A stretch of DNA of 64,000 nt from Dyadobacter sp. CY326 (GTDB taxonomy: Bacteria; Bacteroidota; Bacteroidia; Cytophagales; Spirosomataceae): positions 342,597-406,596 of the forward strand of contig NZ_JAJUXI010000008.1 of assembly GCF_021390515.1 (NCBI RefSeq), written 5' to 3'. The notes below the pieces were generated by a model. It was not told the DNA's origin. It saw only the letters and a list, made by a program, of their open reading frames with translations, and made no database searches. The position numbers and the translations under genes are program-made. Within the stretch, counting starts at the first letter, position 1. Each line of letters opens with the position of its first letter. Below, piece by piece: positions 18,251 to 29,000 of the stretch.

Positions 18251-19171
18251 TTACTGAAACGCCCGCCTGAATTCAAGCGGGGATTGTTTGGTTTTATTCT
18301 TGAATAACTTGCTGAATGATTGCAAGTGTTCAAAGCCTAGTTCGTAAGCAATTTCACTCACCGTCAAATCCGTTGTTGACAGCTTTTGCTTGGCGATTGC
18401 AATCAATTTCTCCTGAATGTGTTGCTGCGTATTAAGCCCGGTCAGTGTTTTTAGTAGCCCGCTCAAATAGTTGGGAGATACATTTAGCTTCTCGGAAATG
18501 AACTGAACAGACGGAGGTCCATAGAGTAGCTGTTTTTTTTGGTCAAAATAATCATCCAGTAAAGCCTCTAATTTTGAAAGTATGTGATGATTGTTGATGT
18601 TTCGGGTAATAAACTGCCTGTTGTAAAACCGGTCAGCATACCGGAAAAGCCCTTCCAGTTGGGCTACAATAATCAGTTGGGAAAATTGATCAATGTTACT
18701 CTGTATTTCCCGGCTAATATTTTCAATGATGCCTTTGAGTGTTTCTTCTTCTTTTTCCGATAGAAAAAGTGCTTCATGACATGCGTATCCAAAGAAATTA
18801 TAGCGACCGATATCTTTGGATAAACTTGTATTCCAAAGGAAATCCGGATGGAAAAGCAGCAGCCAGCCCGATGGTTTGGAATTTATGTTTTCCAACGCTT
18901 CAAGGCGCAGTACTTGACCGGGTGCTAAAAAATACATGACTCCCTCATCGAAATCGTAGGTCTGCTGGCCATAGAACAACTTATTAGTCAGATCCCGCTT
19001 TATTGAAATAGAAAAAAAATCGAAAACTGTGCTCGATGTATTTTTTTCATGTGCATTTGAAACAGTGGAATAGTCTACCAGGCTGATCAACGGATGAAGT
19101 GGCGAAGACAACCCCGCCACCCGGTGAAATTCAGTGATGGACTTTATTCTAAGCGGTGCATTACTTACCAT
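18251..19171 (-). CDS. AraC-family transcriptional regulator
   Basis: 306 residues. N-terminal cupin-like sensing part (about 1-130) and a long helical linker, then two helix-turn-helix motifs: SVQFISEKLNVSPNYLSGLL and LTVSEIAYELGFEHLQSFSK, ending FKNKTKQSPLEFR. The start codon abuts the stop of the SDR gene (19172), so both are translated from one message with the SDR gene first. Paired direct repeats upstream of the SDR gene (20010-20041) are the likely binding site. Similar to the regulator at 39129 (shared FYNRQF, QHI and FEH-QSF signatures). Confidence 0.9.
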   Translation of the reverse strand: MVSNAPLRIKSITEFHRVAGLSSPLHPLISLVDYSTVSNAHEKNTSSTVFDFFSISIKRDLTNKLFYGQQTYDFDEGVMYFLAPGQVLRLEALENINSKPSGWLLLFHPDFLWNTSLSKDIGRYNFFGYACHEALFLSEKEEETLKGIIENISREIQSNIDQFSQLIIVAQLEGLFRYADRFYNRQFITRNINNHHILSKLEALLDDYFDQKKQLLYGPPSVQFISEKLNVSPNYLSGLLKTLTGLNTQQHIQEKLIAIAKQKLSTTDLTVSEIAYELGFEHLQSFSKLFKNKTKQSPLEFRRAFQ

Positions 19172-19960
19172 TTAGCGTTCATTTTTTAATTTTTCCGTTG
19201 CTTTCCGAATCGTCGAATCTACCATTTTTAATGCGGTATCTGGTGCAATACGACTCATTATTTTCAACAACTTGGACAAGCCCGGTTTGATTTCGCTGGT
19301 ATCTTTCATAATGCCCTTAATAGCAACGCTGACCATTTTATCGGTTTTCATATTGATGCTGCTGTCTACTAATCCTTCAAATGGGTCTCCAAGGGAAGTA
19401 TCAGTGGCAGGCGGGGCAAGTTCAATGATCTTAATATTTGTATCTCTTAATTGCAGCCGCAATATTTGAGTATAAGCATGAATGCCTGCCTTGGCAGCAC
19501 TATATACTGGCGACAAGGGGAAAGGAAGAAAAGCCAAACCAGAAGAAACATTTACGACCGCCGCCGATGGCCGGTTCAGCAAATAAGGCAAAAACTGGTG
19601 CACCATCTGAATGGTTCCTGAAAGATTAATATCGATTTCAGAAGTAATATCCGTCAGGTTCAAGCCTTGGTCCCGCAGATCCAGGTTCCGCATGATTCCG
19701 GCATTGTTAATGATGATATTCAGGTTAGGAAACTGCTGAGTCACTAAGGTATATAGTTCCCGGATATCTTCCGGTTTGCTTACATCGCTTTGAAATGTAT
19801 GAATCAGTGGGAATTGTGATTTGACTTTCATAAGCTTGCGGGCATCCCGCCCGGTAACGATGATGTCGGAAGGGCCAAGCGGCAACAATTGTTTCACCAT
19901 TTCCAAACCAATGCCATTGGTTCCGCCTGTAATTAATATCGTGCTGTTTTTTATGTCCAT
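19172..19960 (-). CDS. SDR oxidoreductase (DltE-like)
   Basis: 262 residues. TGGTNGIGLEMVKQL dinucleotide-binding loop, NIIINNAGIMRNLDL, VVNVSSGLAF with the catalytic serine and YSAAKAGIHAYT with Tyr-x3-Lys. The closest style is the DltE/YbbO group of SDRs. First gene of a two-gene unit with the AraC regulator (no intergenic gap). Physiological substrate unknown. Confidence 0.88.
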   Translation of the reverse strand: MDIKNSTILITGGTNGIGLEMVKQLLPLGPSDIIVTGRDARKLMKVKSQFPLIHTFQSDVSKPEDIRELYTLVTQQFPNLNIIINNAGIMRNLDLRDQGLNLTDITSEIDINLSGTIQMVHQFLPYLLNRPSAAVVNVSSGLAFLPFPLSPVYSAAKAGIHAYTQILRLQLRDTNIKIIELAPPATDTSLGDPFEGLVDSSINMKTDKMVSVAIKGIMKDTSEIKPGLSKLLKIMSRIAPDTALKMVDSTIRKATEKLKNER

Positions 19961-20009
19961 TTTGAATAATATTTATATAGACAAAGTTCGGCACCAAACC
20001 CTTAAACGA

Positions 20010-20041
20010 TTTATCCAAATCTATTTATAGTTTATCCAAAT
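20010..20041 (-). promoter_or_regulatory. tandem 11-bp direct repeats, candidate AraC site
   Basis: TTTATCCAAAT occurs at 20010-20020 and again at 20031-20041, exactly 21 bp apart (two helical turns), 50-81 bp upstream of the SDR start. This is the geometry of I1-I2 type AraC half-sites. The second SDR-AraC module has repeats at the same spacing and distance. Confidence 0.6.
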
Positions 20042-20124
20042 ATTTGACAGATTGTATGACTGCCAGGCTAGTATCCCTAAAAACTGTAAAGGATTATATA
20101 ACCTGAAAAAATAATGATTGTTAA

Positions 20125-20699
20125 CTATCGACTGTTGGCCGTTACCGTGCGCCCGGGTATGATCCCGAGGATTATGCTTTTACCCTCTTTTCAAGACCTG
20201 TTTTAACGAACATGCTCGCTGATGCTGTGGGCAGAGAAAATATTATACTGAACAGTAAACTTGCTCACTTTGAAGAAGATGCTGATCAGGTAAACATCAC
20301 TTTGACACATGGAAACAGCTTCCAGCCGATCTCCTCATTGGCGCAGACGGCGTTTATTCCACCGTGCGGCGTCAGTTGCTGCCCTCTTACCCCGCAAAAG
20401 CACATGGAGGACATCACCTCTGGAGAGCGGTCGTCGCGCCAGGCGATGAAGCAGTTCAAAATACGATCCTCACAGTTGGACATAATCGGACAAGGGGTGG
20501 TCTTGCCGGAACCGCCGGCAACCAGGTGTTTTGGATGATTAATCAGTTTGATAGCAAACAAACAACCGGAACTAAAAAAGAGCAGGCCTTGCGCCGGGCA
20601 GCCAATTTGAATGATGCCGGCTGGGGAAATTCACTCATCCGGTTGATCGAGGCCACACCGGAAGACAGCATTATATTTAGCCAGATGTTTTGCTTTTAA
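20125..20699 (+). pseudogene. FAD-dependent monooxygenase, truncated and frameshifted
   Basis: The frame from 20125 reads TVGRYRAPGYDPEDYAFTLF, SRPVLTNMLADAVGRENIIL and NSKLAHFEEDADQVNITLTH; near 20324 it shifts by one base and continues ADLLIGADGVYSTVRRQLLP and on to SIIFSQMFCF. The LIGADGVYSTVR motif is the FAD pyrophosphate-binding GD motif of aromatic-ring hydroxylases. The N-terminal GxGxxG domain and the last third are both missing. Clearly a relic; probably once regulated by the HxlR gene that follows. Confidence 0.8.
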
Positions 20700-20706
20700 C
20701 CCCCGC

Positions 20707-21045
20707 CTATTTTTCTATTACAACATCGCGGTGTGCCAAACCCCAGTAATGCAATGCTTCAAGTACATTTTCCAGCGGTCTGCCGTGTTCTGTGATCGCG
20801 TATTCAACGGTCGGCGGAAAAGTGTCATAAACGCTCCTTGTAATCAGCTTGTTGCCTTCTAAGTTTTTTAGCTCTTTTGATAATGTCTTATCTGTAATGC
20901 CTGGCACTTCCTTTGATAGCTGTTTGAATCTCTTGTTTCCACCAGATAAGGAGAACAGAATCAGCAACTTCCATCGCCCTTCCAAAGCTTCAAGCGCATC
21001 TTTAATTGAAAGTGCTGTTTTAGGACAGCCACCATTAGTTAGCAT
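20707..21045 (-). CDS. HxlR-family transcriptional regulator
   Basis: 112 residues. LEGRWKLLILFSLSGGNKRF, KQLSKEVPGITDKTLSKELK, ITRSVYDTFPPTVEYAITE and HGRPLENVLEALHYWG match HxlR throughout. A cysteine at position 7 (GGCPKT) is in the place used for redox sensing in some relatives. Divergent from the DoxX gene with a 16-of-18-matching palindrome in the shared promoter. Confidence 0.88.
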   Translation of the reverse strand: MLTNGGCPKTALSIKDALEALEGRWKLLILFSLSGGNKRFKQLSKEVPGITDKTLSKELKNLEGNKLITRSVYDTFPPTVEYAITEHGRPLENVLEALHYWGLAHRDVVIEK

Positions 21046-21069
21046 CTTGCTTTTTGTTTACTTCCAGTT

Positions 21070-21087
21070 ACTATCCAGTTGGATAGT
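21070..21087. promoter_or_regulatory. palindrome, candidate HxlR operator
   Basis: Arms ACTATCCA and TGGATAGT separated by GT lie 25 nt from the HxlR start and 76 nt from the DoxX start. CTATCCAA recurs at 21089-21096 and CTATC once more, giving an array of half-sites across the divergent promoter. Confidence 0.55.
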
Positions 21088-21162
21088 GCTATCCAATTAG
21101 GAAGCGCTATCATATGGAAAGCAAAGGTAGGTAGTTTTGCCGATACAATTACAGCAAAACAA

Positions 21163-21576
21163 ATGGACAAGAAACAAGTAAAACTTAGGACGCTCAATAC
21201 CTTGCTATGGTCATTGCAGATCCTTTTGACCGCAACATTTTTATGGGCAGGATTTATCAAACTTTTCACACCGGCTGAACAGCTTTCCAGGATGTGGCCT
21301 TGGACTGGGGAATATCCTTTACTCGTCTCAATTGCGGGCTTAGCAGACACGCTTGCTGGAATCGGCATGACAATTCCGCGGATACTCCGCATACGACCAG
21401 CCGTTACACTCTATGCCTGCTACGGGATTATTTTGCTAATGGTCATTGCAATTATTTTCCACGTTTCAAGAGGTGAAGTTTCTCAACTCGGTATCAATTT
21501 CGCAATAACGTTGACGGCAATAGTGGTTATATTAATTTGGAATTACCTTAAGAAAAGGCACTCAGGCTTTCACTAA
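21163..21576 (+). CDS. DoxX-family membrane protein
   Basis: 137 residues from ATG 21163; an ATG at 21079 lies inside the palindrome and would add residues not seen in the family. Four hydrophobic helices: LLWSLQILLTATFLWAGFIK, LVSIAGLADTLAGIGMTIP, LYACYGIILLMVIAIIF and AITLTAIVVILIWNYL. DoxX-like proteins are linked to quinone or thiosulfate metabolism and detoxification. Divergent from, and probably repressed by, the HxlR gene. Confidence 0.85.
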   Translation: MDKKQVKLRTLNTLLWSLQILLTATFLWAGFIKLFTPAEQLSRMWPWTGEYPLLVSIAGLADTLAGIGMTIPRILRIRPAVTLYACYGIILLMVIAIIFHVSRGEVSQLGINFAITLTAIVVILIWNYLKKRHSGFH

Positions 21577-21964
21577 TAGCACGTACATAGATCAGACCTA
21601 AGTGACCGGCACTAGCGCAGTAAACGTCCCGCACTGGTCAAGAACTAATAGCAGATTCTTATTAATACCCGACGCTTCAATTTACGTTGCCTTGCGCGCA
21701 ACCTCACTAACCAGCGACGTAGGGATTTTAATCACTTTGCTCATATCGATTCTTTCAAAAGTCGGCTTTCAATATCATGAACAAGCCGATCGATGTTACC
21801 TGCTCATTCATATTTGAACTTTGACACAAAGATATCCATCATGAAATTCCTTAATTGTTCTATCTAGGTCAAAAATTTGTCGATTTAGCCCCGAGATTTA
21901 AGATCTGACCTCCTGTGGTTTTCTAGCAGCCGCAAGTCCTCGCAGGCGATCCTGCCGAAGATGC
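21577..21964. other. intergenic region with a short interrupted minus-strand frame
   Basis: From an ATG at 21744 the minus strand encodes MSKVIKIPTSLVSEVARKAT and then TAA (21682-21684); the same frame continues as IEASGINKNLLLVLDQCGTF to another stop. The beginning resembles a small DNA-binding antitoxin, but the evidence is weak. No other feature is seen. Confidence 0.3.
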
Positions 21965-22873
21965 TTACTTTTTCTGAATCATCCCAATATCCATTAACCA
22001 CCCCAAAAAACTTTCAGGCCAGTATTTCAGGGTTTCTCCTTTCGTAAAATCCATTGCAAATCCATGAGAGCCTTTATTGTAAATATGCATTTCGGCCGGA
22101 ATCCCTGCTTTCAGCAACGATGAATAAAAGTCAACACTTTTGGAGGCCTTAGTCAACTTATCGTCGTGGGCATTGATGATAAAAACCGGTGGACAACTTT
22201 CCTTTCGAACAGTATAATTTCTTAAAAATGCAGCATAAAAAAGACCCGCAAAATTGGGTTTCCAGCTCACCTTGTCCGAGCCTTCATTTATTTCGTCGGT
22301 TGCTGCGAGTTCTACCGCCAATGTTCCACCAGCCGAAAAACCTGCTATGCCAATTTTGTTGGGATCAATTTTAAGTTTAGCTGCATCTTTTCGTAAAGTG
22401 ATGATGGCCTGCTTTGCATCATCGAATGCAGCTGCGAAATATGTATCTCTGGGAATTACAAAGTTTCTGCTGCTATCTCTGGTATTCAAGCGATATTTTA
22501 ACACCAACGATGCCACGCCCTGTTCTTTTAGCCAAAGTGCAAGGTCGGTACCTTCCCGATCGAACCAATTATCTACAAAACCGCCTCCGGGACATATCAC
22601 TACGGCGACGCCCGTTTCTTTTCCGGGCGGTGGCAGATGAAGGACGTAAGTAGGAACAGACACCTTGCGAAAGACCCGGTTCTTTTTTGAAAGCGATTGG
22701 GGATTTACATCGAAATTTACCATCTCTTCGGCAGTAGTATATTTCACGGGATTATCTTTGATACCCGATGGCCATAGCGGTTTTTCTTCGGATGTTTGCG
22801 CATCAACCGTAAATCGCAGGGTAAGCGAAAGACTAAGTGTTAACAGCGTTATCGATATGGTTTTTAGGTTCAT
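21965..22873 (-). CDS. alpha/beta hydrolase (esterase)
   Basis: 302 residues with a Sec signal peptide (about 1-25). VVICPGGGFVDNW is the oxyanion-hole loop, GFSAGGTLA the nucleophile elbow, INAHDDKLTK the acid region and KGSHGFAM the catalytic histidine. This matches BD-FAE or acetyl-xylan-esterase-like carbohydrate esterases. Last gene of the minus-strand cluster 30310-21965, beginning 66 nt after the upstream esterase. Probably acts in the periplasm removing acetyl groups from hemicellulose fragments. Confidence 0.85.
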   Translation of the reverse strand: MNLKTISITLLTLSLSLTLRFTVDAQTSEEKPLWPSGIKDNPVKYTTAEEMVNFDVNPQSLSKKNRVFRKVSVPTYVLHLPPPGKETGVAVVICPGGGFVDNWFDREGTDLALWLKEQGVASLVLKYRLNTRDSSRNFVIPRDTYFAAAFDDAKQAIITLRKDAAKLKIDPNKIGIAGFSAGGTLAVELAATDEINEGSDKVSWKPNFAGLFYAAFLRNYTVRKESCPPVFIINAHDDKLTKASKSVDFYSSLLKAGIPAEMHIYNKGSHGFAMDFTKGETLKYWPESFLGWLMDIGMIQKK

Positions 22874-22939
22874 AGCGCAGGATTTATGATTATATACTCT
22901 TCAAAAAACACGAAATTCAGTTTTTCCCTTAGGACAAAA

Positions 22940-25194
<2,255 letters not shown>

Positions 25195-25230
25195 TTTATG
25201 TAAGTTATTTGAAAATCTTCTATAACGGTT

Positions 25231-26211
25231 TCATATCTGTTTTAAAAACTCATTCAGTACTTCCACCGTTTTCGCCAACTTGTCGTGATGCAGATTGTGC
25301 CCTGCTCCATCAATATGAATTAATTTGCCGTTTTGCATGACACGGGCCGCTTCCTCATTGGCCTTGCGCACTTCGGGCTTCGCATCTGCTTTTAATATCA
25401 GTGACGGCACCTTGATTTTTGCGAGGGCATCTGCCGTGCTCATCGTGCCTGTCAGGGCCTGAGCTTGTTCGGGCGTGTAAGGACCGTGGTATTGCTTTTT
25501 TGAGACTGCCCAATAATATATATCCAAATCAGCCCACATTGGATTCTGACGCTTCCCTTTCGCAACTACCTCTTCAAATGGCGTATTATTCTGTGCAACG
25601 AGGGTATCAGGACTTTTGAACATATTGGGCCTGCGGACTGGCGCCGCGCTTGATTGTGCAGATGCAGTTTGACCTCTACGGGCAGTATCAGCTGCCGATG
25701 GTGCAGGTTGGGCTGGACGATTACCAACAAATGGATCAAGCATGATAATGGCTTTGGCCAGATCAGGATACTGCGCCCCTACCCGCATGACGGTGGCTGC
25801 TCCCATCGAATGCCCCATTAGTATCGGCTTGTCAAATTTCATGAACTTTACAAAATCCACTACGTCTTTGATCATCGTTTCGCCATTATCCGTTGCCGTA
25901 GGCGGATCGGTCAAACCGTGACCGCGTGCATCAATCATATAAATATCATAAGCGTCCTGCAATTTCAAGGTCAGTGTAGTCCAGCTAAGCCCGATGTCGG
26001 TATAACCGTGCACCATGACCATCACAGGTTTACCCGGCGCCGGCTTGGCGTGATAGTAATGCGAGCGTATTCCATTGACATAGGCATAACCATCGGTCCA
26101 GCCTTCGGGAAATTTCACAGATTGAGCATTGACGGATATCGTCGGGATTAGCACCGACAGCATCAGCATGGATAGATACTTTTGGGCTTGTGACTTCATG
26201 GTTAATTTCAT
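25231..26211 (-). CDS. alpha/beta hydrolase with a low-complexity insert
   Basis: 326 residues (ATG 26211, or 26199). Signal peptide, MVMVHGYTDIGLSW, GHSMGAATVMRVG nucleophile elbow, SLILKADAKPEV and IDGAGHNLHHDK catalytic histidine. The cap region contains an Ala/Pro/Ser-rich insert at about residues 165-200 (PAQPAPSAADTARR ... SAAPVRRP) that looks disordered. It belongs to the epoxide-hydrolase-like branch. Between the dehydrogenase and esterases in the same operon. Substrate unknown. Confidence 0.85.
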   Translation of the reverse strand: MKLTMKSQAQKYLSMLMLSVLIPTISVNAQSVKFPEGWTDGYAYVNGIRSHYYHAKPAPGKPVMVMVHGYTDIGLSWTTLTLKLQDAYDIYMIDARGHGLTDPPTATDNGETMIKDVVDFVKFMKFDKPILMGHSMGAATVMRVGAQYPDLAKAIIMLDPFVGNRPAQPAPSAADTARRGQTASAQSSAAPVRRPNMFKSPDTLVAQNNTPFEEVVAKGKRQNPMWADLDIYYWAVSKKQYHGPYTPEQAQALTGTMSTADALAKIKVPSLILKADAKPEVRKANEEAARVMQNGKLIHIDGAGHNLHHDKLAKTVEVLNEFLKQI

Positions 26212-26261
26212 TTGTGGTTTTATTTTAAATCATGGACAAAAAATGAAAGCACAAGATTGGT

Positions 26262-29000
26262 TTATCCACCTGCGCCAAACCGAATTGCTTTGATTCTGAT
26301 CGGAGCGCCGGTAAAGACGAAGTAAACATCTTTGACACCGGATCCTGCTCCGGCAGCAATGTCAAGAATCATTTTATCACTGTATTCACCGGAAAACTTA
26401 CCTAACAGAATTCCGTCTGCGCTGCCTGCATGTGCCTCGATTGTTCCGGAAGGAGGTGTCGGTGCATTACGCCCGGGAGCACGGATAATTTCAATTTGTT
26501 TGATGCCGGTCAGATCAGTTCCTTTAAGCCTGAAAGACGCGCCGGAATTCCTGACAAATGCCATGGTACTGTCATTGTTAAAACTTATTTCTTTGACCTG
26601 GTCGGCAAGAGTGACAGGCACTACTGGATTTCGAAGGATAACAGTTGCTTCCGAGGATTGGGAGGACGCTGCTTTTGTACCGCGATCGGCGTATGCGGCG
26701 CGGAATATGAAGCTGCCTTCCGTATCACCCTTAGGCACAGCCGTTGTATAGGTACCTTTTACAGGCAATGTTTTGGCCGGTTTAGGCGCATCCGACAAGC
26801 TCATGATGTAGCGGACAATTCCTTTCACATCGCTTTCCGCCATAGTCGGGTGCGCTGGCATAAATGCGTCTCCCCAAACGCCGGAACCGCCATTTAAAAT
26901 CTTCTTGGACAAGCCTGCAACTGCGGTTGGATCACCCTTGTATTTGGCAGATATAGCCGTAAAAGAAGGGCCCAGCACCTTTTCTTTAATGGCATGACAA
27001 GCCTTGCAATCTCCATTATTGATCAGCGAAATCGCCGTTGCATATTGCGCCGAAGCATCCACACTCATTTGCTTTTGTGCGATCCGGGTCAGATTAAAAC
27101 CTTCTGAAAGATAGTTTGTACTGACAGAAACCTGAGAAGGCGCTATTTTCTTGTTTGCAAGACTGCCATCTTCCTTGTCGCTTACACGCACCTCATAGTC
27201 AATGCTTTTTCCTGGGAAATAGAAGGTGGAGTTTCCTTTGGTAATTTTAAATTCGACCACCGGAGGTTCATTACCTGCTTTCATTTCAACCGATTTGGTA
27301 TTTTTCTCCCCAGCTTTGTCCGTGACAGTCAGGGTTGCCTGATAAGTGCCCGGCGAGGTAAAAGTGATCGACGGATTAGCCTCTTTCAGCGTTTTGAAAG
27401 CTGCATTGTTTTTCCTGACTACCCATTCATATTGCAGCGCGTCGTCTTCATCAAAGTCTTTGGTGCCTTCCGAAGATAGCGTAACCTGCATAGGAAGTGC
27501 TCCTGCCGTTTTGCTGGCTGATGCTTCTACCAATGGCTTTCTGTTCCCGCTGTTGTATTCGATCCGGATCAGTTCTGCCTCCGGATTATCTTTAAAATAT
27601 CCGTTTCCATATTCCAGCACATACAGGTCACCGTCAGGCCCGAATTTCATGTCAATCGGCCCTTTTAGTTTCAGATCGGGCAGAAATCGCTCCATCGATT
27701 TGTATTCGCCGTTTTCATCCATTTCCACCACATTAATCCAGCCCCGTACCCAGTCGGTGATGAACCATTTTCCTTCATAGTAGTCGGGAAATAATCGCGA
27801 TGCATTTTTGAAATCATCTTTCCTGAATACCGGCCCACCCACTGCGCTGTTGCCCCCGCTTTCCATCAGCGGAAATTCCTGGCTTTGCGCTTTTGAATAC
27901 CAGATAAATGCAGGCTGTGCAGCCGGAAGCTCTTTTAAGCCCGTGCTGTTTGGAGAATTGTTGACCGGATGTAATGGGTCAAAAGGCGTTCCGGAAACTT
28001 TGGTGGCGAAGTCATATTTCACGTAAGCCTTGTTATTGGCAACAAAATACGGCCATCCGTAAAACCCGGGTCCTTTGGCGCGGTTGAATTCATCATAGGA
28101 TTGCGGGCCACGTTTTTCGATGTCGTCACGCGACCCATCCGGGCCTACTTCTCCCCAGTAGAGCCATCCGGTTTTTGAATCGATCGTTGGCCGCCACGGG
28201 TTTCTGTTGCCCATCGTGTAAATTTCTGGTTTGGTCTGCGGCGTTCCCGGAGGAAAAAGGTTACCCTTTGGAATGGTGTAAGTGCCGTCGGGTTCAGGAT
28301 GAATACGCAGAATTTTTCCTCTTAAATCATTTGTATTAGGAGATGATTTCTGGGAGTCTCGGGGTGATTCCCCCGGTCTTTCATCAAGAGGAGCAAATCC
28401 ATCGGAGGCGCGGGAAAATGTATTATCCCCCGTAGTCAGATACAGGTTTTTATCTTTATCGAAAAGCATCCCTCCGCCCACATGACAGCATTCTTCACGC
28501 TGAACGGGCACTTCCATAACCACCTTTCGCGAGCTTTCCAGTAACTCCTTACCATGCCACTCGTAGCGCACCAGCACGTTTTTCGCCTCGTCACCAGCCA
28601 GGGAATAGTAAATGTAAATCCAATGGTTTTTGTCATAATCAGGATCCAGGATGACGCCCTGCATTCCATCTTCCCCTTCGGTGACTTCTCCCGCTTTGTT
28701 TACATATTTTGTACTGACGGCAAACTCAGCCACCATTTCCATCGTCTGCGACTTTGGATCATAAACCTTCAACTTACCCTTCCGCTCCGCATAAAGTACC
28801 CTGCCATCTTTCAAAATCTGAAACTGCATGGGCTCTTCAAGCCTTTGCGCAAGAACTACTTTGGTGAACCGGTTATTCTCCGGCTTTTTAGGTGTTTGCG
28901 CTAATAATGAGCGAATTGGCAGAAAGGCAATGAACAATGAGAAAGCCCCTAATAAAGGCTTTCTCAAACATTTTGTCAGGAAATTGTAAGTATGGAACAT
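26262..29000 (-). CDS. PQQ-type sugar dehydrogenase - PKD - cytochrome c - CBM-like fusion
   Basis: 912 residues. Signal peptide; GSDH/sorbosone dehydrogenase beta-propeller (about 45-480) with HVGGGMLFDKDKNLYLTTGD and NRNPWRPTIDSKTGWLYWGE; a PKD domain (about 500-580); a cytochrome c domain with CKACH near residue 663 and MPAHP as axial methionine region; and a C-terminal carbohydrate-binding-like beta-domain (about 770-912). This is the Bacteroidota PQQ-dependent dehydrogenase layout, in which electrons from sugar oxidation pass to an attached heme. Its start overlaps the serine-hydrolase stop by one base. Periplasmic or surface. Confidence 0.9.
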   Translation of the reverse strand: MFHTYNFLTKCLRKPLLGAFSLFIAFLPIRSLLAQTPKKPENNRFTKVVLAQRLEEPMQFQILKDGRVLYAERKGKLKVYDPKSQTMEMVAEFAVSTKYVNKAGEVTEGEDGMQGVILDPDYDKNHWIYIYYSLAGDEAKNVLVRYEWHGKELLESSRKVVMEVPVQREECCHVGGGMLFDKDKNLYLTTGDNTFSRASDGFAPLDERPGESPRDSQKSSPNTNDLRGKILRIHPEPDGTYTIPKGNLFPPGTPQTKPEIYTMGNRNPWRPTIDSKTGWLYWGEVGPDGSRDDIEKRGPQSYDEFNRAKGPGFYGWPYFVANNKAYVKYDFATKVSGTPFDPLHPVNNSPNSTGLKELPAAQPAFIWYSKAQSQEFPLMESGGNSAVGGPVFRKDDFKNASRLFPDYYEGKWFITDWVRGWINVVEMDENGEYKSMERFLPDLKLKGPIDMKFGPDGDLYVLEYGNGYFKDNPEAELIRIEYNSGNRKPLVEASASKTAGALPMQVTLSSEGTKDFDEDDALQYEWVVRKNNAAFKTLKEANPSITFTSPGTYQATLTVTDKAGEKNTKSVEMKAGNEPPVVEFKITKGNSTFYFPGKSIDYEVRVSDKEDGSLANKKIAPSQVSVSTNYLSEGFNLTRIAQKQMSVDASAQYATAISLINNGDCKACHAIKEKVLGPSFTAISAKYKGDPTAVAGLSKKILNGGSGVWGDAFMPAHPTMAESDVKGIVRYIMSLSDAPKPAKTLPVKGTYTTAVPKGDTEGSFIFRAAYADRGTKAASSQSSEATVILRNPVVPVTLADQVKEISFNNDSTMAFVRNSGASFRLKGTDLTGIKQIEIIRAPGRNAPTPPSGTIEAHAGSADGILLGKFSGEYSDKMILDIAAGAGSGVKDVYFVFTGAPIRIKAIRFGAGG

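Noticed and set aside
21682..21744. 20-codon frame resembling an antitoxin start
   Set aside because: Too short and unsupported to call a gene; mentioned only as part of an intergenic entry.
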